From Alphaproteobacteria bacterium (GTDB lineage: Bacteria > Pseudomonadota > Alphaproteobacteria > UBA2966), in contig JABIFY010000132.1 of the NCBI GenBank assembly GCA_018650465.1, positions 1 to 57,142 on the forward strand: a stretch of DNA of 57,142 bases, given 5' to 3'. Of this stretch, positions 35,910 to 44,285 are shown piece after piece. Position numbers and translations under genes: made by a program. The notes under the pieces are model-generated. The model had not been told where the DNA came from and searched no databases. It saw only the letters and a program-made list of their open reading frames with translations. Each line of letters opens with the position of its first letter. Within the stretch, counting starts at the first letter, position 1.

Positions 35910-36387
35910 AGCGTCCGCTGGCGATAAACGTCGCAACATCCTGGTATCCCGGAATGCGTGCCGCAATCTTGCCGTCCGTATCGTAAAAGACAAAGGTCGG
36001 CGTGCCACGCACGCGCAGGCGTCGGGCAAAGGCCTTTTGGGTGATCAATTCGCCACCAGGTGTGGTTAACTCCAGATCCCCTTTGATGTCCTCTTCGATC
36101 ATGACAAATTTGTCAGAGAAATATTTGGCAATTTTTGGATGTGGGAAAATCCGCTCACGCATTTTATTGCACCAGGGGCAGCCTTCTTCATGAAACATGA
36201 CGATAAGGCGTTTACCGTCTGCGGCAGCATCTTCAATCTCGGTCGCCAGATCGTTGTCCAGGCTGATGGTCTGGAATTCCGCCCGCAACTCTCGGGTGCC
36301 CACAAGCAGAACGATCGCAACGACGATTAACATGCTGATCCAGGATCGGCCTGCTACAAACCCTGGATTTATCATCAAATTCATCAT
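35848..36387 (-). CDS. soxW: SoxW-like periplasmic thioredoxin (first copy)
   Basis: A 179-residue protein with an N-terminal membrane/signal segment (SWISMLIVVAIVLLVGT) and a thioredoxin fold with active site CPWC (about residues 70-73) in MFHEEGCPWCNKMRE. A cis-Pro occurs in VRGTPTFVFYDTDGK. It resembles SoxW, a periplasmic thioredoxin reduced by SoxV. First gene of a minus-strand set with TolC and the short adaptor, and divergent from the YeeE-type transporter, with the ATATTAGG site between them. Confidence 0.8.
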   Translation of the reverse strand: MMNLMINPGFVAGRSWISMLIVVAIVLLVGTRELRAEFQTISLDNDLATEIEDAAADGKRLIVMFHEEGCPWCNKMRERIFPHPKIAKYFSDKFVMIEEDIKGDLELTTPGGELITQKAFARRLRVRGTPTFVFYDTDGKIAARIPGYQDVATFIASGRYVHEKIFKTGKSLVRWQMEQ

Positions 36388-36491
36388 TCTATTTCCCGGA
36401 TCACATTAATGATCGCTTGTCGTCAGTCGGTGTTCGTCTATTTCTGGATTGGAGTGTGGCCTGCTTTTCAGGTTCTCACCAGATAGTTTTT

Positions 36492-36511
36492 ATATTAGGG
36501 TATCATTATGT
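36492..36511. promoter_or_regulatory. ATATTAGG-type operator in the soxW/soxT divergent region (site C)
   Basis: ATATTAGGGTATCATTATGT: the left half matches site A at seven of eight positions and TTAT occurs in the shared right-half position. It lies 105 bases from the soxW start and about 93 bases before the transporter start, so it can control both. Confidence 0.55.
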
Positions 36512-36592
36512 TCAAAAAATACATGACTTCAAGCATGTAATTCGGCCGCAAAATTCATTTGAATTTGAAAGGCCAGAGGGGGAGACCTGAAT

Positions 36593-37696
36593 ATGGAAGA
36601 CACGCCAATCACCACGATTGTTGGAATGTGGGGTTTTGCTGCCGGCATCATTTTTGGTATCACAGCGCAGCGGACAAATTTTTGCACCATGGGGGCCATA
36701 TCAGACGCCGTATTCATGGGAAGTTATAACCGCATGCGAGCTTGGGTCATGGCCATTGCCGTGGGCATCGGCGGTAGTCAGATATTACACATGACGGGCC
36801 AGGTCGATCTGAGCGGGGCAATTTTTCTGACGACAAATCTGGGTTGGGTCGGCGCAATCGTCGGCGGCTTGCTCTTCGGATTTGGCATGACCATGACAGG
36901 AGGATGCGGCAACAAAACACTGGTGCGATTGGGGGGCGGAAACCTGAAATCGCTGATTGTTGCAATGGTAATGGGTATTGCCGGTTACGCGACCTTGCGC
37001 GGCATTATTGGTTTGCTTCGTGTAGAATTCGAGGCCGTAACAGTCGTGGACCTCAGTGAACGGGGCCTGACAAGCCAGAGCATGGTGGAGATGGTGGCCT
37101 CCGTTATCGGCATGGAAACCGAGGCCTTGCGTCCGGTGATGGTCGCCCTTGTTGTGCTCGCCCTGTTGGCCTGGTGTTTCAAAAGTGGCGAGTTCAGATC
37201 CTCGGGACGTGACATGATAGCCGGGCTGGTCATCGGCCTGATGATCCCGCTGGGCTGGTACATTACGGGCAACATCGGCAACGACGAATTTGATCCCGTA
37301 CCTCTGTTTTCCTTCACCTTCGTCTCACCCACAGCCGACTCTGTGCAATATTTGATGACCTTCACTGGATCAACCATAAATTTCGGCGTTGCTGCAGTTG
37401 GCGGTGTCCTTGTCGGCTCCTTTCTGGCGGCCAAGCTGTCCGGTGAGTTCCATATTGAATCTTTTGCTGACGCGGCCGATCTGAAACGCCATCTTTTTGG
37501 CGCCTTCATAATGGGTGTCGGTGGCATCGTTGCCCTGGGCTGCACCATTGGCCAGGCCTTGACCGGCATGTCGACGCTGGCCCTGAGCTCGCTCATTGCG
37601 TGGATGTCATTGCTGGCGGGTGGCTATCTTGGCATGAAATATCTGGAAGAAGGCAGCCTTGGCGGTGCCCTGAGGGCAACATTCAGTCGAAGTTAG
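36593..37696 (+). CDS. YeeE/YedE-family transporter (SoxT-like)
   Basis: A 367-residue integral membrane protein with about nine or ten membrane segments. The signature cysteine motifs of the thiosulfate/sulfur transporter family YeeE are all present: TNFCTMGAISD near residue 25, MTGGCGNKTLVRLGGGN near 103 and LGCTIGQALTGMS near 322. In sox loci this protein is called SoxT and is thought to import a sulfur compound for signalling or metabolism. It faces soxW across the ATATTAGG site. Confidence 0.85.
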   Translation: MEDTPITTIVGMWGFAAGIIFGITAQRTNFCTMGAISDAVFMGSYNRMRAWVMAIAVGIGGSQILHMTGQVDLSGAIFLTTNLGWVGAIVGGLLFGFGMTMTGGCGNKTLVRLGGGNLKSLIVAMVMGIAGYATLRGIIGLLRVEFEAVTVVDLSERGLTSQSMVEMVASVIGMETEALRPVMVALVVLALLAWCFKSGEFRSSGRDMIAGLVIGLMIPLGWYITGNIGNDEFDPVPLFSFTFVSPTADSVQYLMTFTGSTINFGVAAVGGVLVGSFLAAKLSGEFHIESFADAADLKRHLFGAFIMGVGGIVALGCTIGQALTGMSTLALSSLIAWMSLLAGGYLGMKYLEEGSLGGALRATFSRS

Positions 37697-37779
37697 ATTA
37701 CGGGCAATGACTGGTCTGATGTTGCAGACATAGCGTACCATACGGGTGATTTCTAACGAACAATTCGCCGACAGGATTC

Positions 37780-38358
37780 ATGCAAAAAATTGCCGCCATA
37801 CTGCATCTGGAAGGACCCGTGTTTGACGTCGATACACAAGCCCGTCTGGCGTTTGCTGAAACAGTGCATCGCAATGCCGGACTTGTCGTCGGGGAAACAG
37901 ATCAGGGCCGGGTCATTCTTTTCATGCGGGCGAAGTCGGCGGCCATATGCGCTGTAGAGTTACGGCGCCTGGACGAAACCTCCGCAAACGATCTGAACAT
38001 AGCGGCCTTGCTGCGCAGCGCTATCAGTCTGGGGCCCGTCACAATTGGTCAGGAAACCGTTGATGGGGACGCCGTCGAAATCGCGGCGAACCTCGCTACA
38101 ATCCTCGAGCCCGGAGATATTTTTGTATCGGCAACCTGCCGCATGGCCCTGGCGGACAAGATACCCGTTGACTACACGCAGTTGAGAGAAAATCCATCTT
38201 CGGGTTATCGTCTGGTTGTCGATTCCAACGAAGTCCTCTCGGCGATCCGGCATCAAAACCCGGTGGCACCTGCCTGGAGCTGGAAAGTCACCATTCCTAT
38301 GTTCAGCATGATAATCTTAATCACGCTGGCATGGTTTTGGTTCAATACGCCGGATTAA
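37780..38358 (+). CDS. Degenerate class III cyclase-homology protein with C-terminal membrane anchor
   Basis: A 192-residue protein. Residues about 20-150 look like a class III nucleotide cyclase domain: LLRSAISLGPVTIGQ followed by GDAVEIAANLATILEPGDIFVSATC corresponds to the family's G-d-x-VN-x-AARL-x-x-x-x-x-PG stretch. The transition-state Asn and Arg are replaced (Glu and Asn), and the metal Asp pair is not clear, so catalysis is unlikely. The end has one hydrophobic segment (about 167-187), a tail anchor with almost the whole protein in the cytoplasm. It follows the transporter by 83 bases on the same strand. The cyclase assignment is by motif similarity. Confidence 0.6.
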   Translation: MQKIAAILHLEGPVFDVDTQARLAFAETVHRNAGLVVGETDQGRVILFMRAKSAAICAVELRRLDETSANDLNIAALLRSAISLGPVTIGQETVDGDAVEIAANLATILEPGDIFVSATCRMALADKIPVDYTQLRENPSSGYRLVVDSNEVLSAIRHQNPVAPAWSWKVTIPMFSMIILITLAWFWFNTPD

Positions 38359-39053
38359 TCCTCAACAATCCAGCCAGTTGCCGCGACGATGCCGTGCATC
38401 ATGGCATCCAGCGCGGCACTCATCTGATCGAAATGAGCATCAACAAAAGCGAATTCCTCTTTCAGGTCTTCTTCCGAGGCCTGGACTTCAGCCGCCAAAG
38501 CCCGCAGCATTTTGGGACCGGTTCCCGGATGGCAGGTCATGCAGATCACATCCGGCCCGACCGTAAAGACAACCGGATCGTCATTTTCATCAACAGCCAG
38601 TACGTCACCATCATGGGGCAGCACAATGCGGTCGCGCATGAATGAAACAAAGGGGAAATTTTCCGGCATCTGGCCGCCCAGCGCATCATCGCGCACCCGA
38701 CGTGCCATGCCGGTATGAACCCGCGTTGCTGTTTGTTCTGTACTGCCACCGGCTGCGATACTGACGATTTGTGCGCCCAGCCCCAAGCCGACGACCGGGC
38801 GATTGCGCTTCAGGTGATCATAGGAAAACCGCAATTCCTGATCCAGCGAAGGTAACGTCGTGCGTTCACCATGGGTGCCCCAGGCACCGCCCCCCAACAA
38901 AATCAGGCCGTCGGAATTTACAGCACTGGTCGGTATTTTGCCGGCGGTCAAGGGTTTTTGATACTGAAAGCCAACGCCGCGACGGCGGAATTGGTCTTCA
39001 AGGGTGCCAAGATTTTCACTGGCAGTATGTTGGACGACATGCAGGCTTTTCAT
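38355..39053 (-). CDS. Class I glutamine-amidotransferase-like protein lacking the catalytic Cys
   Basis: A 232-residue protein with the class I amidotransferase fold: DGLILLGGG, RPVVGLGLGAQIVS, LPHDGDVLAV and ICMTCHPGTGPKM. The usual nucleophile motif GxCxGxQ reads GLGLGAQ here, with Gly for Cys. The His-Pro-Glu motif reads HPG, so Cys and Glu of the triad are lost and His is kept. It therefore cannot hydrolyse glutamine in the standard way and may be a binding or regulatory protein. Stop overlaps the cyclase-like gene by 4 bases (convergent). An ATG at 39101 is an alternative start; neither has a good ribosome site. Confidence 0.75.
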   Translation of the reverse strand: MKSLHVVQHTASENLGTLEDQFRRRGVGFQYQKPLTAGKIPTSAVNSDGLILLGGGAWGTHGERTTLPSLDQELRFSYDHLKRNRPVVGLGLGAQIVSIAAGGSTEQTATRVHTGMARRVRDDALGGQMPENFPFVSFMRDRIVLPHDGDVLAVDENDDPVVFTVGPDVICMTCHPGTGPKMLRALAAEVQASEEDLKEEFAFVDAHFDQMSAALDAMMHGIVAATGWIVED

Positions 39054-39124
39054 GGCGCGGGAGTATGGTCGGTGTAGGTACAAGTGACAAGCATTCGCCA
39101 CAAATCGACCATGGTGCGATGCAG

Positions 39125-39188
39125 CAGTTTATGCTGCGCTGCGAAATAAACTGTAACAATTCATGCTGCACTGCGAAATAATATGTCA
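39125..39188. repeat. Two tandem imperfect 32-bp repeats upstream of soxX
   Basis: The 19-mers ATGCTGCGCTGCGAAATAA (39131-39149) and ATGCTGCACTGCGAAATAA (39163-39181) differ at one base. Their 32-base period includes similar flanks (CAGTTT and CAATTC). They end next to site D in the region that must hold the soxX promoter. Confidence 0.75.
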
Positions 39189-39207
39189 TATTAGAGGTTT
39201 CTTATGG
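39188..39207 (+). promoter_or_regulatory. ATATTAGA-type operator upstream of soxX (site D)
   Basis: ATATTAGAGGTTTCTTATGG: the left half is identical to site A and TTAT occurs in the shared right-half position. It lies 173 bases before the soxX ATG and 134 bases before the divergent amidotransferase-like gene. Confidence 0.6.
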
Positions 39208-39380
39208 AATTATCTTGCGGACGATCACTTTTCTGTGCACCCTGTAAATGTCCGGTTCGCGCTGATGATTTCAACCAGCGCGCAAACACAATATAAAGTG
39301 ATCCAAAACCTTATGGTCAGCCGGGCATCGGGAAGACTCAGGATAAACTGACAAACACTGAGCCAGGGAGGAAATAGTTT

Positions 39381-39833
39381 ATGAAAATGCACCGTTTAAT
39401 CGGGGCGGCTGCGATTGTTGCAGCGAGTATCAGTCTGACGCTCGTTGCAAATGCCGGAACCGTCTCATATCAGATTGTCGATGATGGCATTCCAAAATCA
39501 TTAACCGGCACCGCCGGTAACGCCCAGGCAGGCCGCAAGGTTGCCTACAATCGCAAGACCGGCAATTGCCTGGCTTGCCACAAGGCGCCCATTCCGGAGC
39601 AGCAGTTCCACGGCGAGATTGGCCCCGACCTTAAAGGTGTCGCCAGTCGTTATAGCGAGGCTGAACTGCGTTTGCGGATTGTCGATTCCAAAAAGACAAA
39701 TAGTGACACCATTATGCCGGCGTTCTATCGCGACACTGGTTTCACACGTTTGCAGAAAAAATGGGTTGGCAAATCAATTCTCAAGGCCCAGGAAGTTGAA
39801 GACCTGTTGGCCTATCTGATGACACTCAAGTAA
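39381..39833 (+). CDS. soxX: SoxX, monohaem cytochrome c of SoxAX
   Basis: A 150-residue periplasmic cytochrome c. A signal peptide (IGAAAIVAASISLTLVANA) is followed by the haem site CLACH (Cys63, Cys66, His67), with Met112 (TIMPAFY) as the likely sixth ligand. SoxX accepts electrons when SoxA links thiosulfate to the SoxY cysteine. First gene of soxXYZA, with AGGGAGG a short distance before the ATG. Confidence 0.95.
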   Translation: MKMHRLIGAAAIVAASISLTLVANAGTVSYQIVDDGIPKSLTGTAGNAQAGRKVAYNRKTGNCLACHKAPIPEQQFHGEIGPDLKGVASRYSEAELRLRIVDSKKTNSDTIMPAFYRDTGFTRLQKKWVGKSILKAQEVEDLLAYLMTLK

Positions 39834-39877
39834 CAGTTTGCAAACTGAACTTGATTGCAAACAAAGGAGTAAATGAA

Positions 39878-40354
39878 ATGAAGCGAGAACGTAACACAGG
39901 CCTCAGCCGCCGCGGATTTTTCCGCGCAGCCGGAGCCGGTGCCGTCGCAGCAGCCGGTGTCAGCCTGATACCGGTGACGGCCTTGGCAGATGCCGCCAAG
40001 ACAAATGCCGCCATCGACAAGCTCACCGGCGGGACCGCGACCAAATCCGGTCGTATCAAGATGAAAACGCCGATCATTGCTGAAAATGGTGCCGTTGTAC
40101 CGATCATCATCAGTGTCGACAGCCCAATGACTGACAGTGATTACGTCAAGTCGCTGAGCGTGTTCGTACAAAACAATCCGAGCCCGGAAGTCGCTGCTTT
40201 TAACTTCACGCCCGCCTGCGGTGCCGCTGAAGTCAAAGTGAACTGCCGTATGGCGAAGACATCCGCTGTCGTTGCCGTAGCAATAATGAGCGACGGTTCT
40301 GTTTATAAGGCGGAAAAAACCGTCAAGGTAACTATCGGCGGCTGCGGCGGCTGA
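39878..40354 (+). CDS. soxY: SoxY, sulfur carrier subunit
   Basis: A 158-residue exported protein with a Tat signal (SRRGFFRAAGAGAVAAAG, twin Arg at 11-12) and the C-terminal GGCGG motif whose Cys156 carries the thiosulfate-derived sulfur chain on a flexible arm. It pairs with SoxZ, encoded 24 bases later, in the periplasm. The start at 39878 has AAAGGAG upstream and gives a complete Tat signal; the earlier in-frame start at 39851 would put nine non-signal residues in front. Confidence 0.96.
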   Translation: MKRERNTGLSRRGFFRAAGAGAVAAAGVSLIPVTALADAAKTNAAIDKLTGGTATKSGRIKMKTPIIAENGAVVPIIISVDSPMTDSDYVKSLSVFVQNNPSPEVAAFNFTPACGAAEVKVNCRMAKTSAVVAVAIMSDGSVYKAEKTVKVTIGGCGG

Positions 40355-40378
40355 TCGAGTTTTAGGGAGAATAAATCA

Positions 40379-40699
40379 ATGGCATCCGCACGCTTGAAAG
40401 TCCCCAAAAAAGCGAAAAAAGGGGACATCATCACGGTCAAGAGCCTGATAAAACACAAGATGGAAACAGGTCAACGCAAGGGCAAGGACGGTAAACCGAT
40501 CCCACGCATGATCATCAAGAAAGTTTCCGCCACCTATAATGGCGTTGAAGTTTTTTCAGCTGACTGGGCTCCGGCAGTTTCTGCAAACCCTTTCCTTTCT
40601 TTCAAGGTTCGGGCCACGGAATCAGGCACGATTGAACTCAAGTGGACTGACGACAACGGCAAAGTCGTTTCCCAGTCTGCAAAAATCACCGTTCAATAA
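40379..40699 (+). CDS. soxZ: SoxZ, SoxY partner
   Basis: A 106-residue immunoglobulin-like protein without a signal peptide, normal for SoxZ, which is co-exported with SoxY through the Tat system. Typical segments are KAKKGDIITVKSLIKHKMETGQRK, IPRMIIKKVSATYNG and a final TDDNGKVVSQSAKITV. The ribosome site TAGGGAGA precedes the ATG. Confidence 0.96.
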   Translation: MASARLKVPKKAKKGDIITVKSLIKHKMETGQRKGKDGKPIPRMIIKKVSATYNGVEVFSADWAPAVSANPFLSFKVRATESGTIELKWTDDNGKVVSQSAKITVQ

Positions 40700-40739
40700 T
40701 AAGTTCAATAATAATTTGAGTATTAAGGGGGACTAAGCC

Positions 40740-41552
40740 ATGAAGATGAGGCAACTACTCCTGGCCCTGACATTTGCGACGACAGGCACACTTGCTGTCA
40801 CGGGCCTCGGTCTGGGCCTTGTTATCGGCCAGACTACTGCTGCGAAAGCCGAAGGCATTCGCTCCGGCTATAGTTACGCGACCAAGGAAACCCAAGGCCT
40901 TCAGGATGACGATATGTCAAACCCGGGCTATCTGTGGGTGGATACAGGCGAAGATTTGTGGAGCAAGGCAGAAGGCGATGCAGGCAAGTCCTGTAACGAC
41001 TGTCACGGCGATGCCGCTGAGTCCATGAAGAAAGCCGGCGTCAGTTATCCAAAATACAAGGATGACATCGGCAAGCTGCAAAATATCGAGCAACGCATCA
41101 ACCAGTGTCGCACGGATAACATGAAAGCCAAGGCCTGGAAGTGGGAATCGAGCCAGTTGCTGGGGATGACAACCTACGTCCGCAACCAATCAAGAGGACT
41201 GCCTGTTTCCGTCGCAGTTGACGGTCCGGCAGCACCATTTTTTGCCAAGGGCGAGGCGTTCTTCAATCAACGTCGCGGGCTTTTGGATATGGCTTGCAAA
41301 CACTGTCACGAAGACAATGCGGGCAACAAGATCCGGGCCAACGTGCTTTCTGAAGGACAGATCAACGGTTTTCCGGTCTATCGCCTGAAGTGGGGCAAGG
41401 TCGGGTCTACACACCGTCGTTTCCGTGGTTGCAACAAGCAGGTTCGGGCGAAACCTTTCAAAAATGGTTCCGATGAATACGTCAATCTGGAACTTTATGT
41501 TGCCTGGCGCGGTCGCGGTCTTGGGGTCGAAACCCCTGCCGTTCGTAACTGA
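40740..41552 (+). CDS. soxA: SoxA, dihaem cytochrome c of SoxAX
   Basis: A 270-residue periplasmic cytochrome. A signal peptide (about residues 1-38) is followed by two haem sites, CNDCH (85-89) and CKHCH (186-190), and by the active cysteine Cys231 in RFRGCNKQVRA, which becomes the persulfide-type haem ligand. This is the two-haem SoxA type. SoxAX forms the disulfide between thiosulfate and SoxY. The gene closes the soxXYZA unit and is followed by a terminator. Confidence 0.95.
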   Translation: MKMRQLLLALTFATTGTLAVTGLGLGLVIGQTTAAKAEGIRSGYSYATKETQGLQDDDMSNPGYLWVDTGEDLWSKAEGDAGKSCNDCHGDAAESMKKAGVSYPKYKDDIGKLQNIEQRINQCRTDNMKAKAWKWESSQLLGMTTYVRNQSRGLPVSVAVDGPAAPFFAKGEAFFNQRRGLLDMACKHCHEDNAGNKIRANVLSEGQINGFPVYRLKWGKVGSTHRRFRGCNKQVRAKPFKNGSDEYVNLELYVAWRGRGLGVETPAVRN

Positions 41553-41574
41553 CCGACTTCGCCATCGACAAATT

Positions 41575-41606
41575 GGGGGTGTGCTGAAGGCGCACCCCTT
41601 TTTTTT
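41575..41606 (+). terminator. Rho-independent terminator between soxA and soxB
   Basis: GGGGTGTGC, a 5-base loop, GCGCACCCC and then eight T residues. It lies 23 bases after the soxA stop, so soxB needs read-through or its own promoter in the 57 bases before its ATG. Confidence 0.9.
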
Positions 41607-41663
41607 CTGACATAATCTAATTTCAAGCCCTACCATCAAAACAGAACAACCGGAACCAGAGAC

Positions 41664-43346
41664 ATGTTAACCCGTCGAGATTTTATGCAGGTTGCTGCTG
41701 CAACCGCCGTCATGACAGCCAGACCCGGCAGCCTGGGCGCTGCCACCGCGAAGCTGACCCAGGAAGACCTGCTGTCTTTTGATAGTACAGGCCAGGTCAC
41801 TTTGCTGAATTTCACAGATTGTCATGCCCAGCTGGTGCCGCTTTATTTTCGCGAACCTTCCGTCAATCTGGGAGTCGGGGAGGCCAACGGTCTGCCACCG
41901 CATTTGACCGGTAAAGATTTTCTCAAACATTTTGAATTGAAAGGTGGCAGCAAGGCCGCCTACGCCTTGACGTCTGATGATTTTAACAACCTTGCCCGGC
42001 AGTGGGGCCGTATCGGCGGCATGGACCGCATGGCAACCCTGGTCAAGGCGATCAGGGCCGAACGGCCATCCAATACCCTGTTGCTGGATGGCGGCGATAC
42101 CTGGCAAGGCTCATATACATCTCTGAAAACCCGTGGCGCGGATATGGTCAAGGTCATGAATGCCCTGGGCGTCGAGGCCATGACCGGGCACTGGGAATTC
42201 ACCTATGGCGCTGAACGTGTCGAGGAACTGATCGCCACCCTGGACTTTCCTTTTCTGGCCGGTAACGTCACAGACAAAACCTGGGATGAGGACATTTTTG
42301 AACATACAAAAATGTTCGAACGTGGTGGCGTCAAGATCGCTGTCATTGGTCAGGCTTTCCCCTACACACCCATCGCCAACCCTCGTTACATGATGCCCGA
42401 TTGGTCCTTTGGCATTCAGGAGGAAAAGGTTCAGGAGCGCGTCGATGCGGCCCGTGCAGCCGGGGCTGAACTGATTGTCCTGAACAGCCACAACGGCTTT
42501 GACGTTGATCGCAAAATGGCAAGCCGGGTGACCGGCATCGATGTCATATTGACCGGCCACACCCACGATGCCATTCCCACCGCGATCAAGGTGAGTAATA
42601 CCTTGCTGATCGCTTCAGGCTCGCACGGCAAGTTCCTGGCCCGACTGGACCTGAAGGTGGAGAACAAAAAGGTCGTTGACTACCGCTTTAAACTGATCCC
42701 CGTTTTTTCTGATGTGATAACACCGGATCCGGAAATGGCCACCTTGATCAAGGAAATCCGTGCCCCTCATGCCGCTGAGATCGACCGGGTACTGGGCCGC
42801 ACAGACAGCCTTCTTTATCGCCGTGGCAATCTTAACGGCACCTTCGATGATCTGATTTGCGATGCCTTGTTGACGGAGCGGGATTCGCAAATAGCTCTGT
42901 CGCCCGGCTTTCGCTGGGGGGCAACTTTATTGCCAGGCGATGATATAACAGCGGACACGCTATATAGCCAAACCGCAATCACTTACCCCAACGTCTACCG
43001 AAATGAAATGACAGGTGCTTTCCTGAAGGAAATTCTCGAAGACGTCGCCGATAACCTTTTCAACCCGGACCCCTATCTGCAACAGGGCGGTGATATGGTG
43101 CGCGTGGGCGGCATGGGCTATGCCATCGATATTGGCCAGCCGATCGGCAAACGCATCAGCGACATGACTTTGTTGGCCAGCGGCGAAAAGATTGATCCGG
43201 CAAAAACCTATATTGTTTCTGGTTGGGCCTCGGTGAATGAAGGCACGGAAGGGCCGCCGGTCTATGATCTTGTCTCAAAATACATTACTGACAGGAAAGT
43301 GATCCGGCTTGAGCCGAACCGCAGTATCAAAGTCCGTGGAATTTAG
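41664..43346 (+). CDS. soxB: SoxB, thiosulfohydrolase
   Basis: A 560-residue dimanganese enzyme of the 5'-nucleotidase/metallophosphoesterase family that releases sulfate from SoxY-bound thiosulfate. The N-terminus has a Tat-like signal (TRRDFMQVAAATAVMTARPG). Metal-site motifs are NFTDCHAQLVP, LLDGGDTWQGS, GHWEF, NSHNGFDVD and LTGHTHDA. The C-terminal domain begins around 370 and ends with the 5'-nucleotidase-like TYIVSGWASVN. Length and order are normal for SoxB. Confidence 0.96.
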   Translation: MLTRRDFMQVAAATAVMTARPGSLGAATAKLTQEDLLSFDSTGQVTLLNFTDCHAQLVPLYFREPSVNLGVGEANGLPPHLTGKDFLKHFELKGGSKAAYALTSDDFNNLARQWGRIGGMDRMATLVKAIRAERPSNTLLLDGGDTWQGSYTSLKTRGADMVKVMNALGVEAMTGHWEFTYGAERVEELIATLDFPFLAGNVTDKTWDEDIFEHTKMFERGGVKIAVIGQAFPYTPIANPRYMMPDWSFGIQEEKVQERVDAARAAGAELIVLNSHNGFDVDRKMASRVTGIDVILTGHTHDAIPTAIKVSNTLLIASGSHGKFLARLDLKVENKKVVDYRFKLIPVFSDVITPDPEMATLIKEIRAPHAAEIDRVLGRTDSLLYRRGNLNGTFDDLICDALLTERDSQIALSPGFRWGATLLPGDDITADTLYSQTAITYPNVYRNEMTGAFLKEILEDVADNLFNPDPYLQQGGDMVRVGGMGYAIDIGQPIGKRISDMTLLASGEKIDPAKTYIVSGWASVNEGTEGPPVYDLVSKYITDRKVIRLEPNRSIKVRGI

Positions 43347-43473
43347 TATGTTTCGGGTTTTGTCAGGCACACTCAGTGACAAGAACCGGGTGTTGAAGAC
43401 TGAAATTAATGCAGAAGCGATTTCGCAAAAGCAAATTCGCCCTGTATGTTTCCGGCAGGAGTGAATTAAGACA

Positions 43474-44217
43474 ATGGGTGCGTTTGACGTTTCATATGGT
43501 GCCGCAGCACTGGCCGGGCTGATCAGCTTTTTGTCACCCTGCGTTTTACCGCTGGTACCGGCCTATATCTGTTTTGTTGCCGGGACATCCCTGGATAAAC
43601 TGATCGACCAGGACCAAATCGATCGTCAAATGTCTCGTCGCGTCTTTTGGTCAGCCTTGGCCTTTGTCATGGGCTTCACCACTGTATTTGTCGCCATGGG
43701 AGCAAGTGCCTCAGCCATCAACAAGCTGATCTTTGATCATATCGAAGTCATCAGCAAGGTTGCAGGCACCGTTATCATCCTGTTTGGCCTGCACTATATG
43801 GGCCTGTTCAAGTTTGCCTTCATGCAGCGGGAAATGCGATTTAATCCAGACAAAACACCAGCCGGAATAATCGGGGCCTATATTATTGGTTTGGCTTTCG
43901 CCTTTGGTTGGACACCTTGCGTCGGACCCATTCTGGCAACGATCCTCACCCTGGCAGCCAGCAGCGATTCGCTCAGCTATGGCATCTCATTACTGACGGT
44001 TTATTCGCTCGGACTGGGCATTCCCTTCATGCTGGCGGCCCTGGCCATCCAGCCCTTCATGAATTTTCTTAAACGCTTTCGCAGCCACATTCACAAAATC
44101 GAAATCGGGGCGGGCGTCCTGTTAGTCGCAACCGGCGTGCTGATCCTGACAGATTCACTGGCCACCATCAGTTATTTCATTCTGGAAGCCATTCCGGCCC
44201 TGGGTGAACTGGGCTAA
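43474..44217 (+). CDS. soxV: SoxV/CcdA-family membrane electron transporter
   Basis: A 247-residue protein with six membrane segments. The two CcdA cysteines lie in SFLSPCVLPLVPAY (about residues 18-31) and FGWTPCVGPILATIL (about 146-160). It passes electrons from cytoplasmic thioredoxin to periplasmic SoxW and SoxS. It could equally serve cytochrome c maturation; the sox context supports SoxV. The GGCAGGAG ribosome site is clear. The gene follows soxB by 127 bases and is followed by a shared terminator. Confidence 0.9.
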   Translation: MGAFDVSYGAAALAGLISFLSPCVLPLVPAYICFVAGTSLDKLIDQDQIDRQMSRRVFWSALAFVMGFTTVFVAMGASASAINKLIFDHIEVISKVAGTVIILFGLHYMGLFKFAFMQREMRFNPDKTPAGIIGAYIIGLAFAFGWTPCVGPILATILTLAASSDSLSYGISLLTVYSLGLGIPFMLAALAIQPFMNFLKRFRSHIHKIEIGAGVLLVATGVLILTDSLATISYFILEAIPALGELG

Positions 44218-44238
44218 GTCTTCTTCAATTTTGAAACA

Positions 44239-44270
44239 AAAAAAGGGATGCATAAACTGCATCCCTTTTC
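44239..44270. terminator. Bidirectional terminator between soxV and the DsrE gene
   Basis: AAAAGGGATGCA, loop TAAAC, TGCATCCCTTTT: a perfect stem between A and T runs, separating the convergent transcripts. Confidence 0.9.
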
Positions 44271-44285
44271 GTTGGTCTCAAAATA

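Noticed and set aside
35910-36029. Start of the TolC gene at 36029
   Set aside because: It would add 40 Arg- and Cys-rich residues before the signal sequence and lies inside soxW; later ATGs give a usable signal peptide.
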